This document shows, piece by piece, positions 10,060 to 18,807 of a stretch of 32,849 nucleotides of DNA. Numbering within the stretch: position 1 is the stretch's first letter; the number at the start of each line of letters is the position of its first letter. This DNA is from Pseudarthrobacter cellobiosi (GTDB lineage Bacteria; Actinomycetota; Actinomycetes; Actinomycetales; Micrococcaceae): the NCBI RefSeq assembly GCF_023913755.1, contig NZ_JAMXBJ010000032.1:43789-76637 (forward strand), written 5' to 3'. The notes under the pieces were generated by a model, which saw only the letters and a program-made list of their open reading frames with translations, did not search any database and was not told where the DNA came from. The position numbers were made by a program, and so were the translations under genes.

Positions 10060-10554
10060 GTGTCTACCACCAACAGCGCGCCTGCAGCCTGGCTCACCCA
10101 GGAAGCTTTTGACCGCCTGAAGGCAGAGCTGGACCACCTTTCCGGCCCTGGCCGTGCGGAGATTGTCCAGAAGATTGAAGCTGCCCGGCAGGAGGGCGAC
10201 CTGAAGGAAAACGGCGGCTACCATGCGGCCAAAGAAGAGCAGGGCAAGATCGAAGCCCGGATCCGCCAGCTGACGGCCCTTCTGCGCGATGCCCACGTGG
10301 GCGAGTCCCCCGCTGACGACGGCATTGTGGAGCCCGGCATGCTCGTTGTTGCCCGGATCGCCGGCGACGAAGAGACATTCCTGCTGGGGTCCCGCGAAAT
10401 CGCCGGCGATTCAGACCTGGACGTGTTCAGTGAGAAGTCACCCCTCGGCGCCGCAATCGTCGGCCACAAAGAGGGCGCGAAGCTCAGCTACACGGCTCCG
10501 AACGGCAAGGACATCACGGTGGAAATCCTCTCCGCCAAGCCTTACGCAGGCTGA
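10060..10554 (+). CDS. greA: Transcription elongation factor GreA
   Basis: GreA binds the RNA polymerase secondary channel and stimulates cleavage of backtracked RNA. The 164-residue protein has the usual layout: an N-terminal antiparallel coiled coil (~1-80) whose tip carries the acidic pair in EAARQEGDLKENGGYHAAKEEQ, and a C-terminal FKBP-like domain (ETFLLGS through ITVEIL). The tip residues D and E of GDLKEN are present, so it should be catalytically competent. The GTG start has GGAG 6 nt upstream. It is transcribed from its own promoter and ends at a terminator facing the rhomboid gene. Confidence 0.95.
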   Translation: MSTTNSAPAAWLTQEAFDRLKAELDHLSGPGRAEIVQKIEAARQEGDLKENGGYHAAKEEQGKIEARIRQLTALLRDAHVGESPADDGIVEPGMLVVARIAGDEETFLLGSREIAGDSDLDVFSEKSPLGAAIVGHKEGAKLSYTAPNGKDITVEILSAKPYAG

Positions 10555-10593
10555 CGCTTCACACTGATCGTTTCAGGCCAACCAGGCCTGGCC

Positions 10594-10623
10594 AACGCCG
10601 GTCCCCGTCAGGGGGCCGGCGTT
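10594..10623. terminator. Terminator hairpin between greA and the rhomboid gene
   Basis: AACGCCGG-t-CCCC (10594-10606) pairs with GGGG-g-CCGGCGTT (to 10623) around GTCA. On the plus strand it is followed by CTTGCGT, a weak T-tract. It partly overlaps the 3' end of the minus-strand rhomboid gene (stop at 10608). Confidence 0.6.
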
Positions 10624-11225
10624 CTTGCGTGGTTGGGGCGCAGCAACAGGGCAGCGACAACTCCGCCTGCTGCTCCGCCGAGGTGCGCCTGCCAGGAGAT
10701 GTAGCTGCCCATGATGGGCAGCACCCCCAGCAGGATGCCGCCGTAGACCATAAACAGCACCACGGCGAGCAGGATCTGGCGCCAGCTGTGGTTGAAGAAA
10801 CCCCGCACCAGGAGGAAGGCGAACAACCCGAAAACCAGGCCGGAGGCGCCGACGGTGATGCCGCCGTCGCCAATCAGCCACACTGTCAGTCCGGAGCCCA
10901 GCCAGCTGAACCCGAGGGCCGTCAGGAACACCCTCACGCCGGAGAGGAACACCAGGAAGCCGAAGACGATCAGGGGCAGGGCATTGGACAGCAGGTGGTT
11001 CAGATTGGCGTGCAGCAGCGGGAACGTCAGGATGTCCAGAAGCCCGTCCGCGGACCGGGGCCGGAGCCCAAAGGTCCGGTTCAGTGCGTGCAGAGTCACC
11101 ATGTTGATCAGTTCGATCACAAAGAGCACCGCCACAAAGCCGCCGGCCACCAACAGCCCGCCTTTCGCCCGCGAGGCTGTGGTTTCCCGGTTCCGCGGCT
11201 TTCCGTCCCCCGTCGCGTCAAGCAT
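10608..11225 (-). CDS. Rhomboid-family intramembrane serine protease
   Basis: This 205-residue, six-TM protein would cleave transmembrane substrates within the bilayer. The catalytic serine is in GASGLVFG (S128) and the histidine in QAHLGGAAGG (H181). The oxyanion-supporting HANLNHLLSN (H72, N81) is also present, so the active site looks complete. The ATG at 11225 has GGAG 5 nt upstream. Only 8 nt separate it from the ilvA stop, so it is probably co-transcribed with ilvA. No functional link with threonine catabolism is apparent, and its substrate is unknown. Confidence 0.88.
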   Translation of the reverse strand: MLDATGDGKPRNRETTASRAKGGLLVAGGFVAVLFVIELINMVTLHALNRTFGLRPRSADGLLDILTFPLLHANLNHLLSNALPLIVFGFLVFLSGVRVFLTALGFSWLGSGLTVWLIGDGGITVGASGLVFGLFAFLLVRGFFNHSWRQILLAVVLFMVYGGILLGVLPIMGSYISWQAHLGGAAGGVVAALLLRPNHARTPAP

Positions 11226-11233
11226 GGCTGCTC

Positions 11234-12472
11234 CTAGTGCACCACAATGGGCTGGAAACCCTCGGCACGAAGGGCGCCGAGGACCTGCTCGCAATGTTCG
11301 TGGCCCTTGGTTTCGAGGTTCACGGTGATGGAAACGTCGCCCATGCTGATGGAGCCGCCAACACGGGTGTGGTCCAGGCCCGTGACGTTCGCATCGTTTT
11401 CGGCGATGATGCGGGCGATAGTGGCCAGCGAACCTGGCCGGTCATCCAGCATCATCCGGACGGTCATGTAGCGCCCGGCGGCGGACAGGCCCCGCTGGAT
11501 GACTTTGAGCATCAGCATCGGATCGATATTGCCGCCGGACAGGATCACGGCCGTGGTGCCGGGGTTTTCGATCTTGCCGTCCATCAAGGCGGCAACCCCC
11601 ACGGCTCCAGCGGGTTCCACCACCATCTTGGCCCGTTCCAGCAGGAAGATCAGGGCCCGCGCCAGGGAATCCTCGCTGACGGTGACAACATCGTCCACGA
11701 GCTCACGGATGATGCTGAAGGGCAGCTGTCCGGGCCGGCCCACGGCGATGCCGTCAGCCATGGTGGACACCTTCTTCAGCGGAACCAGGGCGTCGGCGGC
11801 GAGGGACGGCGGATAAGCCGCGGCGTTTTCGGCCTGGACACCAATGATGCGGATTTCCCGCCCAAGTTCCCTGGCCCGGGCCTTGATGGCTACAGCGACG
11901 CCGGCCAACAGCCCGCCGCCGCCCACACCCATCAGGACGGTGTCCACATTGGGGATCTGCTCGAGAATTTCCAGGCCGATGGTTCCCTGGCCGGACACCA
12001 CATCAACATTGTCGAAAGGGTGCACAAAGACCATGCCGGACTCATCGGCGTAGCGCTGCGCCTCGGCGAGGGCCTCATCCACGTTGTGGCCGTGGAGGAT
12101 GACTTCTGCGCCGTGGCTGCGGGTGGCCGCCAGTTTCGGGAGGGCTACGCCCAGCGGCATGTAGATGCGGGCTTTGATGCCCAGGCTTTTGGCCGCTACG
12201 GCCACGCCCTGTGCGTGGTTTCCGGCTGATGCGGCCACAACACCGCGTTTTTTCTCCTCAGCCGAGAGCTTGGCCATGCGAACGTAGGCACCGCGGACCT
12301 TGAACGATCCGGCCCGCTGCAGGTTTTCGCACTTGAAGAAGACGTCGCCGCCCACCATCCCGCCCAAGGCCCGTGACGATTCCACCGGGGTCCGCATAAT
12401 AATCCCCTCAAGCAGCTTCTGCGCCTCCAGGACATCGTCCAGCGTGACGGGAAGGGTTTCAAGGGTGTTCAC
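11234..12472 (-). CDS. ilvA: Threonine ammonia-lyase with C-terminal ACT domain
   Basis: This PLP enzyme deaminates threonine to 2-oxobutanoate, the first step to isoleucine. Residues ~1-325 form the fold-type II catalytic domain: K58 in AGSFKVRGAY binds PLP, SAGNHAQGV (82-90) contacts the substrate, and GVGGGGLLAG (182-191) holds the PLP phosphate. Residues ~335-412 form one ACT domain (RMMLDDRPGSLATIARIIAENDANV). At 412 residues it is the short form with a single ACT, not the ~510-residue biosynthetic E. coli type, so isoleucine feedback may differ. The GTG at 12472 has GGAG 9 nt upstream. No attenuator is seen in the 42-nt gap upstream. Confidence 0.93.
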   Translation of the reverse strand: MNTLETLPVTLDDVLEAQKLLEGIIMRTPVESSRALGGMVGGDVFFKCENLQRAGSFKVRGAYVRMAKLSAEEKKRGVVAASAGNHAQGVAVAAKSLGIKARIYMPLGVALPKLAATRSHGAEVILHGHNVDEALAEAQRYADESGMVFVHPFDNVDVVSGQGTIGLEILEQIPNVDTVLMGVGGGGLLAGVAVAIKARARELGREIRIIGVQAENAAAYPPSLAADALVPLKKVSTMADGIAVGRPGQLPFSIIRELVDDVVTVSEDSLARALIFLLERAKMVVEPAGAVGVAALMDGKIENPGTTAVILSGGNIDPMLMLKVIQRGLSAAGRYMTVRMMLDDRPGSLATIARIIAENDANVTGLDHTRVGGSISMGDVSITVNLETKGHEHCEQVLGALRAEGFQPIVVH

Positions 12473-12514
12473 GGACTTATTCTCCTTGGGTGGTTACGGC
12501 TCCGGCGCCTTGGC

Positions 12515-13828
12515 TCAGGCCTGGGCGTCCGGATTGGCTGCTTCTGTGCTGGCTGCGGCGTCCTTGCCGCGTTTGGGCCAGCGGCCCGGCAACCGGACAT
12601 CCCTGATGGAATCATCATGGTCCGGGCCTGGCGTCACTGTCCCTCCGGGGATTGCCAGCACCTGTTCATGTTCCCACGTTCTGGCCGCGATGTAGCGAAT
12701 CGCGGAGTTTGCTACAGCGAGAATGGGCACTGAAAACAGCGCGCCGGGGATACCTGCGAGGTACGAACCCGCCGCCACAGAGAGGATCACAGCCACCGGA
12801 TGCAGGGACACGGCCTTGCCCATTACGAGTGGTTGCAGGATGTGGCTCTCCAGCTGCTGGACCAGCAGCACGATAGCCAGCATGATCAGGGCGTTGACCG
12901 GCCCGTTGGCCACCAGGGCCAGAAGGACGGCGATGGCCCCGGTCACCAGGGCACCGACCACCGGGATAAACGAGCCGATGAAGACGAGCACGCTGAGGGG
13001 CAGGGCCAGCGGCACCCCGATGATGGCCGCGCCGGCGCCGATGCCTACCGCGTCAACAAACGCAACAAACATCTGGATCCGTGCGTAGCTGACCATGGAA
13101 GCCCAGCCCTTGCGTCCGGCACCGAACGTTGCCGCACGCGCTTTCTTCGGGAGGAGGCGGACCAGGAAGGCCCAGATCCTGTCGCCTTCGAGCAGGAAGA
13201 AGATCAGGATGAACAGGGCCAGCACCATTCCCGCGGCGAAGTGGCCCGCGGTGCTGCCGAAGGACAACGCACCGCTGAGGATGCTGCTGCTGTTGTTCTG
13301 GAGTGCGGCGGATGCTTCCTTGAGGTACTGGTCGATCTGGTCGGCGGTGAGGTGCAGGGGTCCGTCGGCCAGCCAGTCCTGGATCTGCTTCACGCCCGTC
13401 AGCGCCTGGGACCACAATTCGCCGAAACCTGAAGCCAGCTGGCGTCCCACCAAGGCAAGGGCGCCAGCAATCACACCGATGAACCCCAGAACCGTGATGG
13501 CCACCGCGGCGCCGTTTGGCAGGCGCCTGCTCTGCAGCCAGCGCACTACCGGGCTCAGCAGCCCGGCCAGCAGCGCGGCCACCATAACGGGGATAATCAG
13601 GAAGCTGATCCGGCTGAGCAGCCAAATCAGGGCGCTGGCCATCAACAGGATGAGACCAAGCCGCCAGGCCCACGACGCAGCGATCCGGATACCGTAGGGA
13701 ATGTCCTGCTCAAGCTCCCGGTCCGCACGCACCCGGGCCGGGCGGACAGTTTCCACCGGCCGGACCGTATCCGGCGCCGTGCCTGTGGGCTTTGAATCGG
13801 ATGGGGTGGCGTCCTCGGCTGGCGTCAT
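12515..13828 (-). CDS. AI-2E family transporter (PerM/YdiK-like)
   Basis: This 437-residue inner-membrane protein has a basic, disordered N-terminus (~45 residues), about seven or eight transmembrane helices and a hydrophilic C-terminal tail of ~60 residues. The segment LPLSVLVFIGSFIPVVGALVTGAIAVLLAL is the most conserved part of the family and VQQLESHILQPLVMGKAVSLHPVAVILSV follows as expected. Despite the family name, AI-2 export is shown for few members; others act as Na+(Li+)/H+ antiporters or are uncharacterised. GAGGAA lies 10 nt before the ATG at 13828. The gene lies between ilvA and the epimerase gene on the same strand with gaps of about 40 nt. Confidence 0.88.
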   Translation of the reverse strand: MTPAEDATPSDSKPTGTAPDTVRPVETVRPARVRADRELEQDIPYGIRIAASWAWRLGLILLMASALIWLLSRISFLIIPVMVAALLAGLLSPVVRWLQSRRLPNGAAVAITVLGFIGVIAGALALVGRQLASGFGELWSQALTGVKQIQDWLADGPLHLTADQIDQYLKEASAALQNNSSSILSGALSFGSTAGHFAAGMVLALFILIFFLLEGDRIWAFLVRLLPKKARAATFGAGRKGWASMVSYARIQMFVAFVDAVGIGAGAAIIGVPLALPLSVLVFIGSFIPVVGALVTGAIAVLLALVANGPVNALIMLAIVLLVQQLESHILQPLVMGKAVSLHPVAVILSVAAGSYLAGIPGALFSVPILAVANSAIRYIAARTWEHEQVLAIPGGTVTPGPDHDDSIRDVRLPGRWPKRGKDAAASTEAANPDAQA

Positions 13829-13868
13829 AGCCTAATACTTCCTCAGCACCGCCCCTTATGCGAAACGG

Positions 13869-14828
13869 CTACCCGGCCCCGCCCAGGACAGCATCGATCC
13901 CCCAGGCCATCGTGAACGTTTCCCCGGCCGAAAGCCACCGCAGCCCCTCACCCGAGTTGAAGGCGTTGGCCGGACCGGTCATGGGTTCGATGGCCACCGC
14001 CCTGGGCCTGCCGGGCAGCTCAGTTGTCACAAAGATGTGGACATAGCCGCAGGATTCGTCCTGCCACAACGTGACACTGCGGCCGTCAGGCGCGCTGAGC
14101 ACATGGCGGGCCGCACCGCCATCGAACGTCAGGTCAGTGAGGGCTACATCGATCTCAAGGTCCCCCACCCTTTGGCCGCTGCGGAAGTCACTGTCCCCGC
14201 TGACGGGCTCCGCACTGCGCGGGATCAGGCGCTCGTCCGCCACCAGGCGGGTGCCGGCGGCAACGGTCAGGGTGAGCTGGTCCACGTCCGCGTCGCCCAG
14301 CCGCAGGTACGGGTGGGCGCCCAGGACGAACGGCGCTGGCGCGTTGGAATCGTTGATCAGCGTCTGGCGGACTTCCAGGCCAAGGTCCTCAGCGAGAAGG
14401 TACCGGACCCGGTGGCGCACCAGGAAGGGGTAGCCATGCTGCGGGAAGACGGTCGCCTCGAGAGTCACGGAATATTGCGATTCATCAACGAGGCTGTACG
14501 CGGAGTTGCGGAGCAGTCCATGACTGGCGTTGTTCCGGGAAACCTCCGTGATGTCCAGTTGCTGCTTCTTGCCGTCCAGGTACCAGACCCCGTCCTCCAC
14601 CCTGTTTGCCCAGGGGGCGAGGGTGATCCCGGCGGCGCCGGGGGAAATCTCGGCGTCCCCATAGGTCTCGGTGAGCTGGACACCGGCGCGGCTGTAGAGC
14701 CGCAGGCCGGCCGCCAACTCAGTCACAACTGCGAACGCGTCACCCCTGCGGAGTTCGTACTGCCGGCCGGTGGCGTAGGTCTGGAATCCGGCGGGAGTGC
14801 TCGCGTCCGGGGTTGCGCTCGAAGTCAT
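13869..14828 (-). CDS. Aldose 1-epimerase family protein (galactose mutarotase type)
   Basis: The 319-residue beta-sandwich enzyme would interconvert alpha and beta anomers of a hexose, feeding beta-galactose-derived sugar to GalK. Family features are APWANRVEDGVWYLDGKKQQL, NNASHGLLRN (the substrate-binding His), VLGAHPYLRLGD (catalytic His) and VAIEPMTGPANAFNSGEGLRWL (Glu as general base near the end). It diverges from galT-galK across a ~150-nt control region, which supports a role in galactose use. The ATG at 14828 is chosen because family similarity begins soon after. It lacks a good ribosome binding site; a TACGGT 7 nt upstream could mean a leaderless start. Confidence 0.87.
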   Translation of the reverse strand: MTSSATPDASTPAGFQTYATGRQYELRRGDAFAVVTELAAGLRLYSRAGVQLTETYGDAEISPGAAGITLAPWANRVEDGVWYLDGKKQQLDITEVSRNNASHGLLRNSAYSLVDESQYSVTLEATVFPQHGYPFLVRHRVRYLLAEDLGLEVRQTLINDSNAPAPFVLGAHPYLRLGDADVDQLTLTVAAGTRLVADERLIPRSAEPVSGDSDFRSGQRVGDLEIDVALTDLTFDGGAARHVLSAPDGRSVTLWQDESCGYVHIFVTTELPGRPRAVAIEPMTGPANAFNSGEGLRWLSAGETFTMAWGIDAVLGGAG

Positions 14829-14883
14829 GAGCACCACCGTAACAGGGGGCAAGGACTGCCTGCCATCACTGCGAAATGTTATC

Positions 14884-14915
14884 TTTTGTGTAAAACTATT
14901 CTTTTTTGAGCGAAA
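14884..14915. promoter_or_regulatory. Twin operator-like repeats in the galT/epimerase control region
   Basis: TTTTGTGTAAAA (14884-14895) and TTTTGAGCGAAA (14904-14915) are two similar, near-palindromic 12-mers exactly 20 bp apart, start to start. They lie in an A+T-rich island within otherwise G+C-rich DNA, between the divergent epimerase and galT genes. A DeoR- or LacI-type sugar repressor site is a reasonable guess. No regulator gene is adjacent, and promoter hexamers cannot be assigned with confidence. Confidence 0.4.
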
Positions 14916-14980
14916 TATGGGATGATCGAGGCAACGGACGCCCGGCATCTGCCGGCACCAGCATGCAAAGGACCCCCGCC

Positions 14981-16149
14981 ATGACAGGTATCACCACCAC
15001 CACGCTCGCCGATGGCCGGGAGCTGATTTATTTCGACGACGGCGCCACTGCCAAGCCCCGCACGGCGGCCACCACCACCGACCACCGGCCCTTGCCCGAG
15101 CGCGGCGAGCCTGGCGAAGTACGCTTCGATGCCCTCACCGACGAGTGGGTGGCCGTCGCGGCGCACCGGCAGTCCCGCACCCACCTCCCGCCTGCGGACC
15201 AGTGCCCCATCTGCCCCACCACCCCGAACAACCCCTCCGAGATCCCCGCGCCCGACTACGACGTTGTGGTGTTTGAAAACCGCTTCCCGTCGCTGGGCCC
15301 GGCCGTGGGGCCGGTGCCGTCCACTCCGGCTTGGGGCACCACCGGACCAGCGTACGGACGCTGCGAAGTAGTGGCGTTCACGCCCGAACACACGGGATCC
15401 TTCAGTGGCCTGGGTGAGGCCCGCGCCCGGACTGTAGTTGAGGCGTGGGCGCACCGCACCGAAGTCCTCAGCAAACTGCCGGGGATCAAGCAGGTGTTCC
15501 CGTTCGAAAACCGCGGGGCCGACATCGGCGTCACCCTCCACCACCCGCACGGCCAGATCTATGCGTACCCCTACGTCACGCCCCGGGCAGGGGTCATCGG
15601 AGCGGCCGCACGCAAGTTCTATGATGGGTCCGACGGGCGGCAGACGCTCACAGGCTCGCTGCTGCGAGCGGAACGCGAGGACGGGAGCCGAATGGTGATG
15701 GAAGGCGAGAATTTCAGCGCCTACGTGCCGTTCGCTGCCCGCTGGCCGCTGGAGATCCATCTGGTGCCGCACCGGCAGGTACCCGACCTGGCCGCCTTGA
15801 GCGGTGAGGAAAAGGATGAACTGGCGCATGTCTACCTTGATCTACTCAAACGGCTCGATGCCCTTTATCCGACGCCGACGCCCTACATTTCCGCCTGGCA
15901 CCAGGCCCCTCTTGATGACCTCCTGCGCCCCGCCAGCTACCTGCACCTCCAGCTGACGTCGCCCCGCCGGGCAGCGGACAAGCTCAAGTTCCTGGCCGGC
16001 TCCGAAGCCGCCATGGGCGCCTTTATCAATGACACCACCCCGGAAAGCGTGGCGGAACGGCTCCGTGCCGTGGTGGTTCCGGAGTCCAGCCCCGCCCCTG
16101 CAGCCACTTCCTCCGCCCCTCTGGGGGCCCTGCCTGAAGGAGTACACGC

Positions 16150-16153
<4 letters not shown>
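14981..16153 (+). CDS. galT: Galactose-1-phosphate uridylyltransferase
   Basis: GalT exchanges UMP between UDP-glucose and galactose-1-phosphate in the Leloir pathway. The 390-residue protein has CPIC (75-78), half of the structural zinc site, and the active-site motif HHPHGQIYAYP, in which the second histidine of HPH (H190) forms the uridylylated intermediate. WPLEIHLVPHRQVPDL and SAWHQAP match the C-terminal half. The frame is open from 14906, but the ATG at 14981 has AAAGGA 8 nt upstream and fits the family start. The stop overlaps galK by 4 nt (GTGA), so the two are translationally coupled. Confidence 0.93.
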
Positions 16154-17385
<1,232 letters not shown>

Positions 17386-17400
17386 CGCTGATACCGCAAA

Positions 17401-17444
17401 AAGAGGGCCCCGCCTGATGCGAATTGCATCGGTGGGGCCCTCTT
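17401..17444. terminator. Strong bidirectional terminator after galK
   Basis: AAGAGGGCCCC (17401-17411) pairs perfectly with GGGGCCCTCTT (17434-17444), and inner GATGC/GCATC pairs extend the stem. It is followed by CTTCTT on plus; on minus the run TTTTTGCGG follows. It lies between galK (+) and the Bax inhibitor gene (-). Confidence 0.85.
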
Positions 17445-17486
17445 CTTCTTGAGTTGAGATTACGACGGCGGACGCCGGGTTTGTTG

Positions 17487-18371
17487 TCAGTCCTCGCCGC
17501 GGAGGATCGCCAGGACGCGGATGATCTCCACGTAGAGCCAGACCAGGGTGACCGTCAGGCCAAAGGCAGCGGTCCAGGAGAAGCGCTGCGGAGCGCCGCT
17601 CTGCACACCGGCTTCGATGCTGGTGAAGTCCATGACCAGGGAAAACGCGGCCAGGCCAATGGCCAGGATGCCGATGACAACACCAATGATGCCGCTGCGC
17701 AGGCCGAAGGGTTCCGTCGTCATACCCGTCATCATCATGACCAGGTTGACCACGGAGAATAGGCCGTAACCCACCAGGGCGATCATAAAGAACTTCATGG
17801 CCTTGGGAGAGGCGCGCACCTTGCCGCTCTTGAACAGGAGCAGCGTCACGGTGAACACGGACAGCGTGCCGATGACGGCCTGCAAGCCGACTCCCGGGTA
17901 CATCAGGTCAAGCACGCGAGTGAGGCCGCCGAGGAACAGGCCTTCGAGCCCGGCATAGGCCAGGATCAGGGCTGGCGAAGGCTGCTTCTTGAACGTGTTG
18001 ACCAGTGCCAGGACGAAGCCGCCCAGCGCACCGATGATCATCAGGATGCTGGCCAGCCCCATGCTGACGAACAGGGTCACCGCGGCACCGGCCAGCAGGA
18101 CTCCGAGGCAGGCAGCAGTCTTGACGATGACGTCGTCGTACGTCATCCGGCCGGTGTCCGCGGGACCTGCGGCCGGCTTGTTGTACATCTGGCGCAACTG
18201 CTCATCGGTCATGTTCTGCTGTTGGCCCCAACCGTTCTGGGGATCCATGACCTGGCCGGGAGCCCGCTGGCCATACTGTGCCTGTCCGTAGGGTGCCTGC
18301 GGGACACGCGGTGCCTGCGTTGCTCCACGGAATTTCTTTCCGTTGAAGATCGGGTTTCCGCCAAGTGCCAT
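17487..18371 (-). CDS. Bax inhibitor-1/YccA family membrane protein
   Basis: The 294-residue protein has a Gln/Pro/Gly-rich cytosolic N-terminus of ~75 residues (APYGQAQYGQRAP is typical of actinobacterial members) and then seven hydrophobic helices. Family landmarks are the GLEGLFLGGLTRVLD segment, FFMIALVGYGLFSVV, and MDFTSIEAGVQSGAPQRFSWTAAFGLTVTLVWLYVEIIRVL, in which the paired acidic residues could act as the pH-sensing calcium-leak switch known from BsYetJ. The role in this organism is unknown. GGAGG lies 9 nt before the ATG at 18371. The gene is monocistronic between a terminator and a long intergenic gap. Confidence 0.9.
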   Translation of the reverse strand: MALGGNPIFNGKKFRGATQAPRVPQAPYGQAQYGQRAPGQVMDPQNGWGQQQNMTDEQLRQMYNKPAAGPADTGRMTYDDVIVKTAACLGVLLAGAAVTLFVSMGLASILMIIGALGGFVLALVNTFKKQPSPALILAYAGLEGLFLGGLTRVLDLMYPGVGLQAVIGTLSVFTVTLLLFKSGKVRASPKAMKFFMIALVGYGLFSVVNLVMMMTGMTTEPFGLRSGIIGVVIGILAIGLAAFSLVMDFTSIEAGVQSGAPQRFSWTAAFGLTVTLVWLYVEIIRVLAILRGED

Positions 18372-18807
18372 TGCTGGTGTCCTCCAAGTAAAGGGTTGAG
18401 TCGTGACTTACGAACCACGCTACCAATATCTACGCGCTCACGCCCCAATAAGTTCCCCGTCCATGGCGCCGAAACACAACCGTGATACATCCGCGTGGAC
18501 AGTCGCCCGCGCCGCCGGGCCGCGCGCAGGCCAGGCCCCCCTGAGGAATACCCCTGATCAACAGAAGTTGATTCGCGAACACTTTGCCAATGCGCCATGG
18601 CTGTAACGCAGTTGTTATGCGATCGCTACCAGCCGACCTCCCCCCAGCCTAAAATTTGCCCCTGCCGAGCTGTAACATAAACCACACACGGTGACGGATA
18701 TCACAATCAGGCCCCAACCTGGAGAGACGCGACCATCCGTCCCGTGACGTTTGCAGTGGTTGCAATGGCGCATCCCTGGCCACCCCACCCAAGTGGAGGA
18801 TTTTCAT
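18372..18807. other. 436-nt divergent intergenic region (Bax inhibitor gene / liv operon)
   Basis: No protein is supported here; the open frame at 18403-18606 has no ribosome binding site and no recognisable sequence. The region holds the promoters of the two flanking genes. On plus, TTGCCC (18656-18661) and TAAACC (18678-18683) are a weak promoter candidate for the liv operon, and a CRP-type palindrome follows at 18690-18705. The leader before livH is therefore long, roughly 120 nt if this promoter is right. Confidence 0.45.
18690..18705 (+). promoter_or_regulatory. CRP/GlxR-type palindrome upstream of livH
   Basis: GGTGACGGATATCACA fits TGTGA-N6-TCACA at 9 of 10 fixed positions. It resembles the site upstream of the solute-binding protein gene (24451-24466), with 12 of 15 bases from GTGAC to TCACA identical. 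If the promoter at 18656-18683 is right, the site lies at the transcription start and would repress. Confidence 0.5.

Noticed and set aside
11237..12229. 330-codon plus-strand frame opposite ilvA
   Set aside because: ilvA on minus is complete with PLP and ACT motifs; this is composition-driven openness.
12473..12514. Leader-peptide attenuator upstream of ilvA
   Set aside because: The 42-nt gap is too short and shows no run of isoleucine, leucine or valine codons and no hairpin pair.
18403..18606. 67-codon plus-strand ORF in the Bax inhibitor/liv intergenic gap
   Set aside because: There is no ribosome binding site, no -10 at a leaderless distance and no recognisable sequence.
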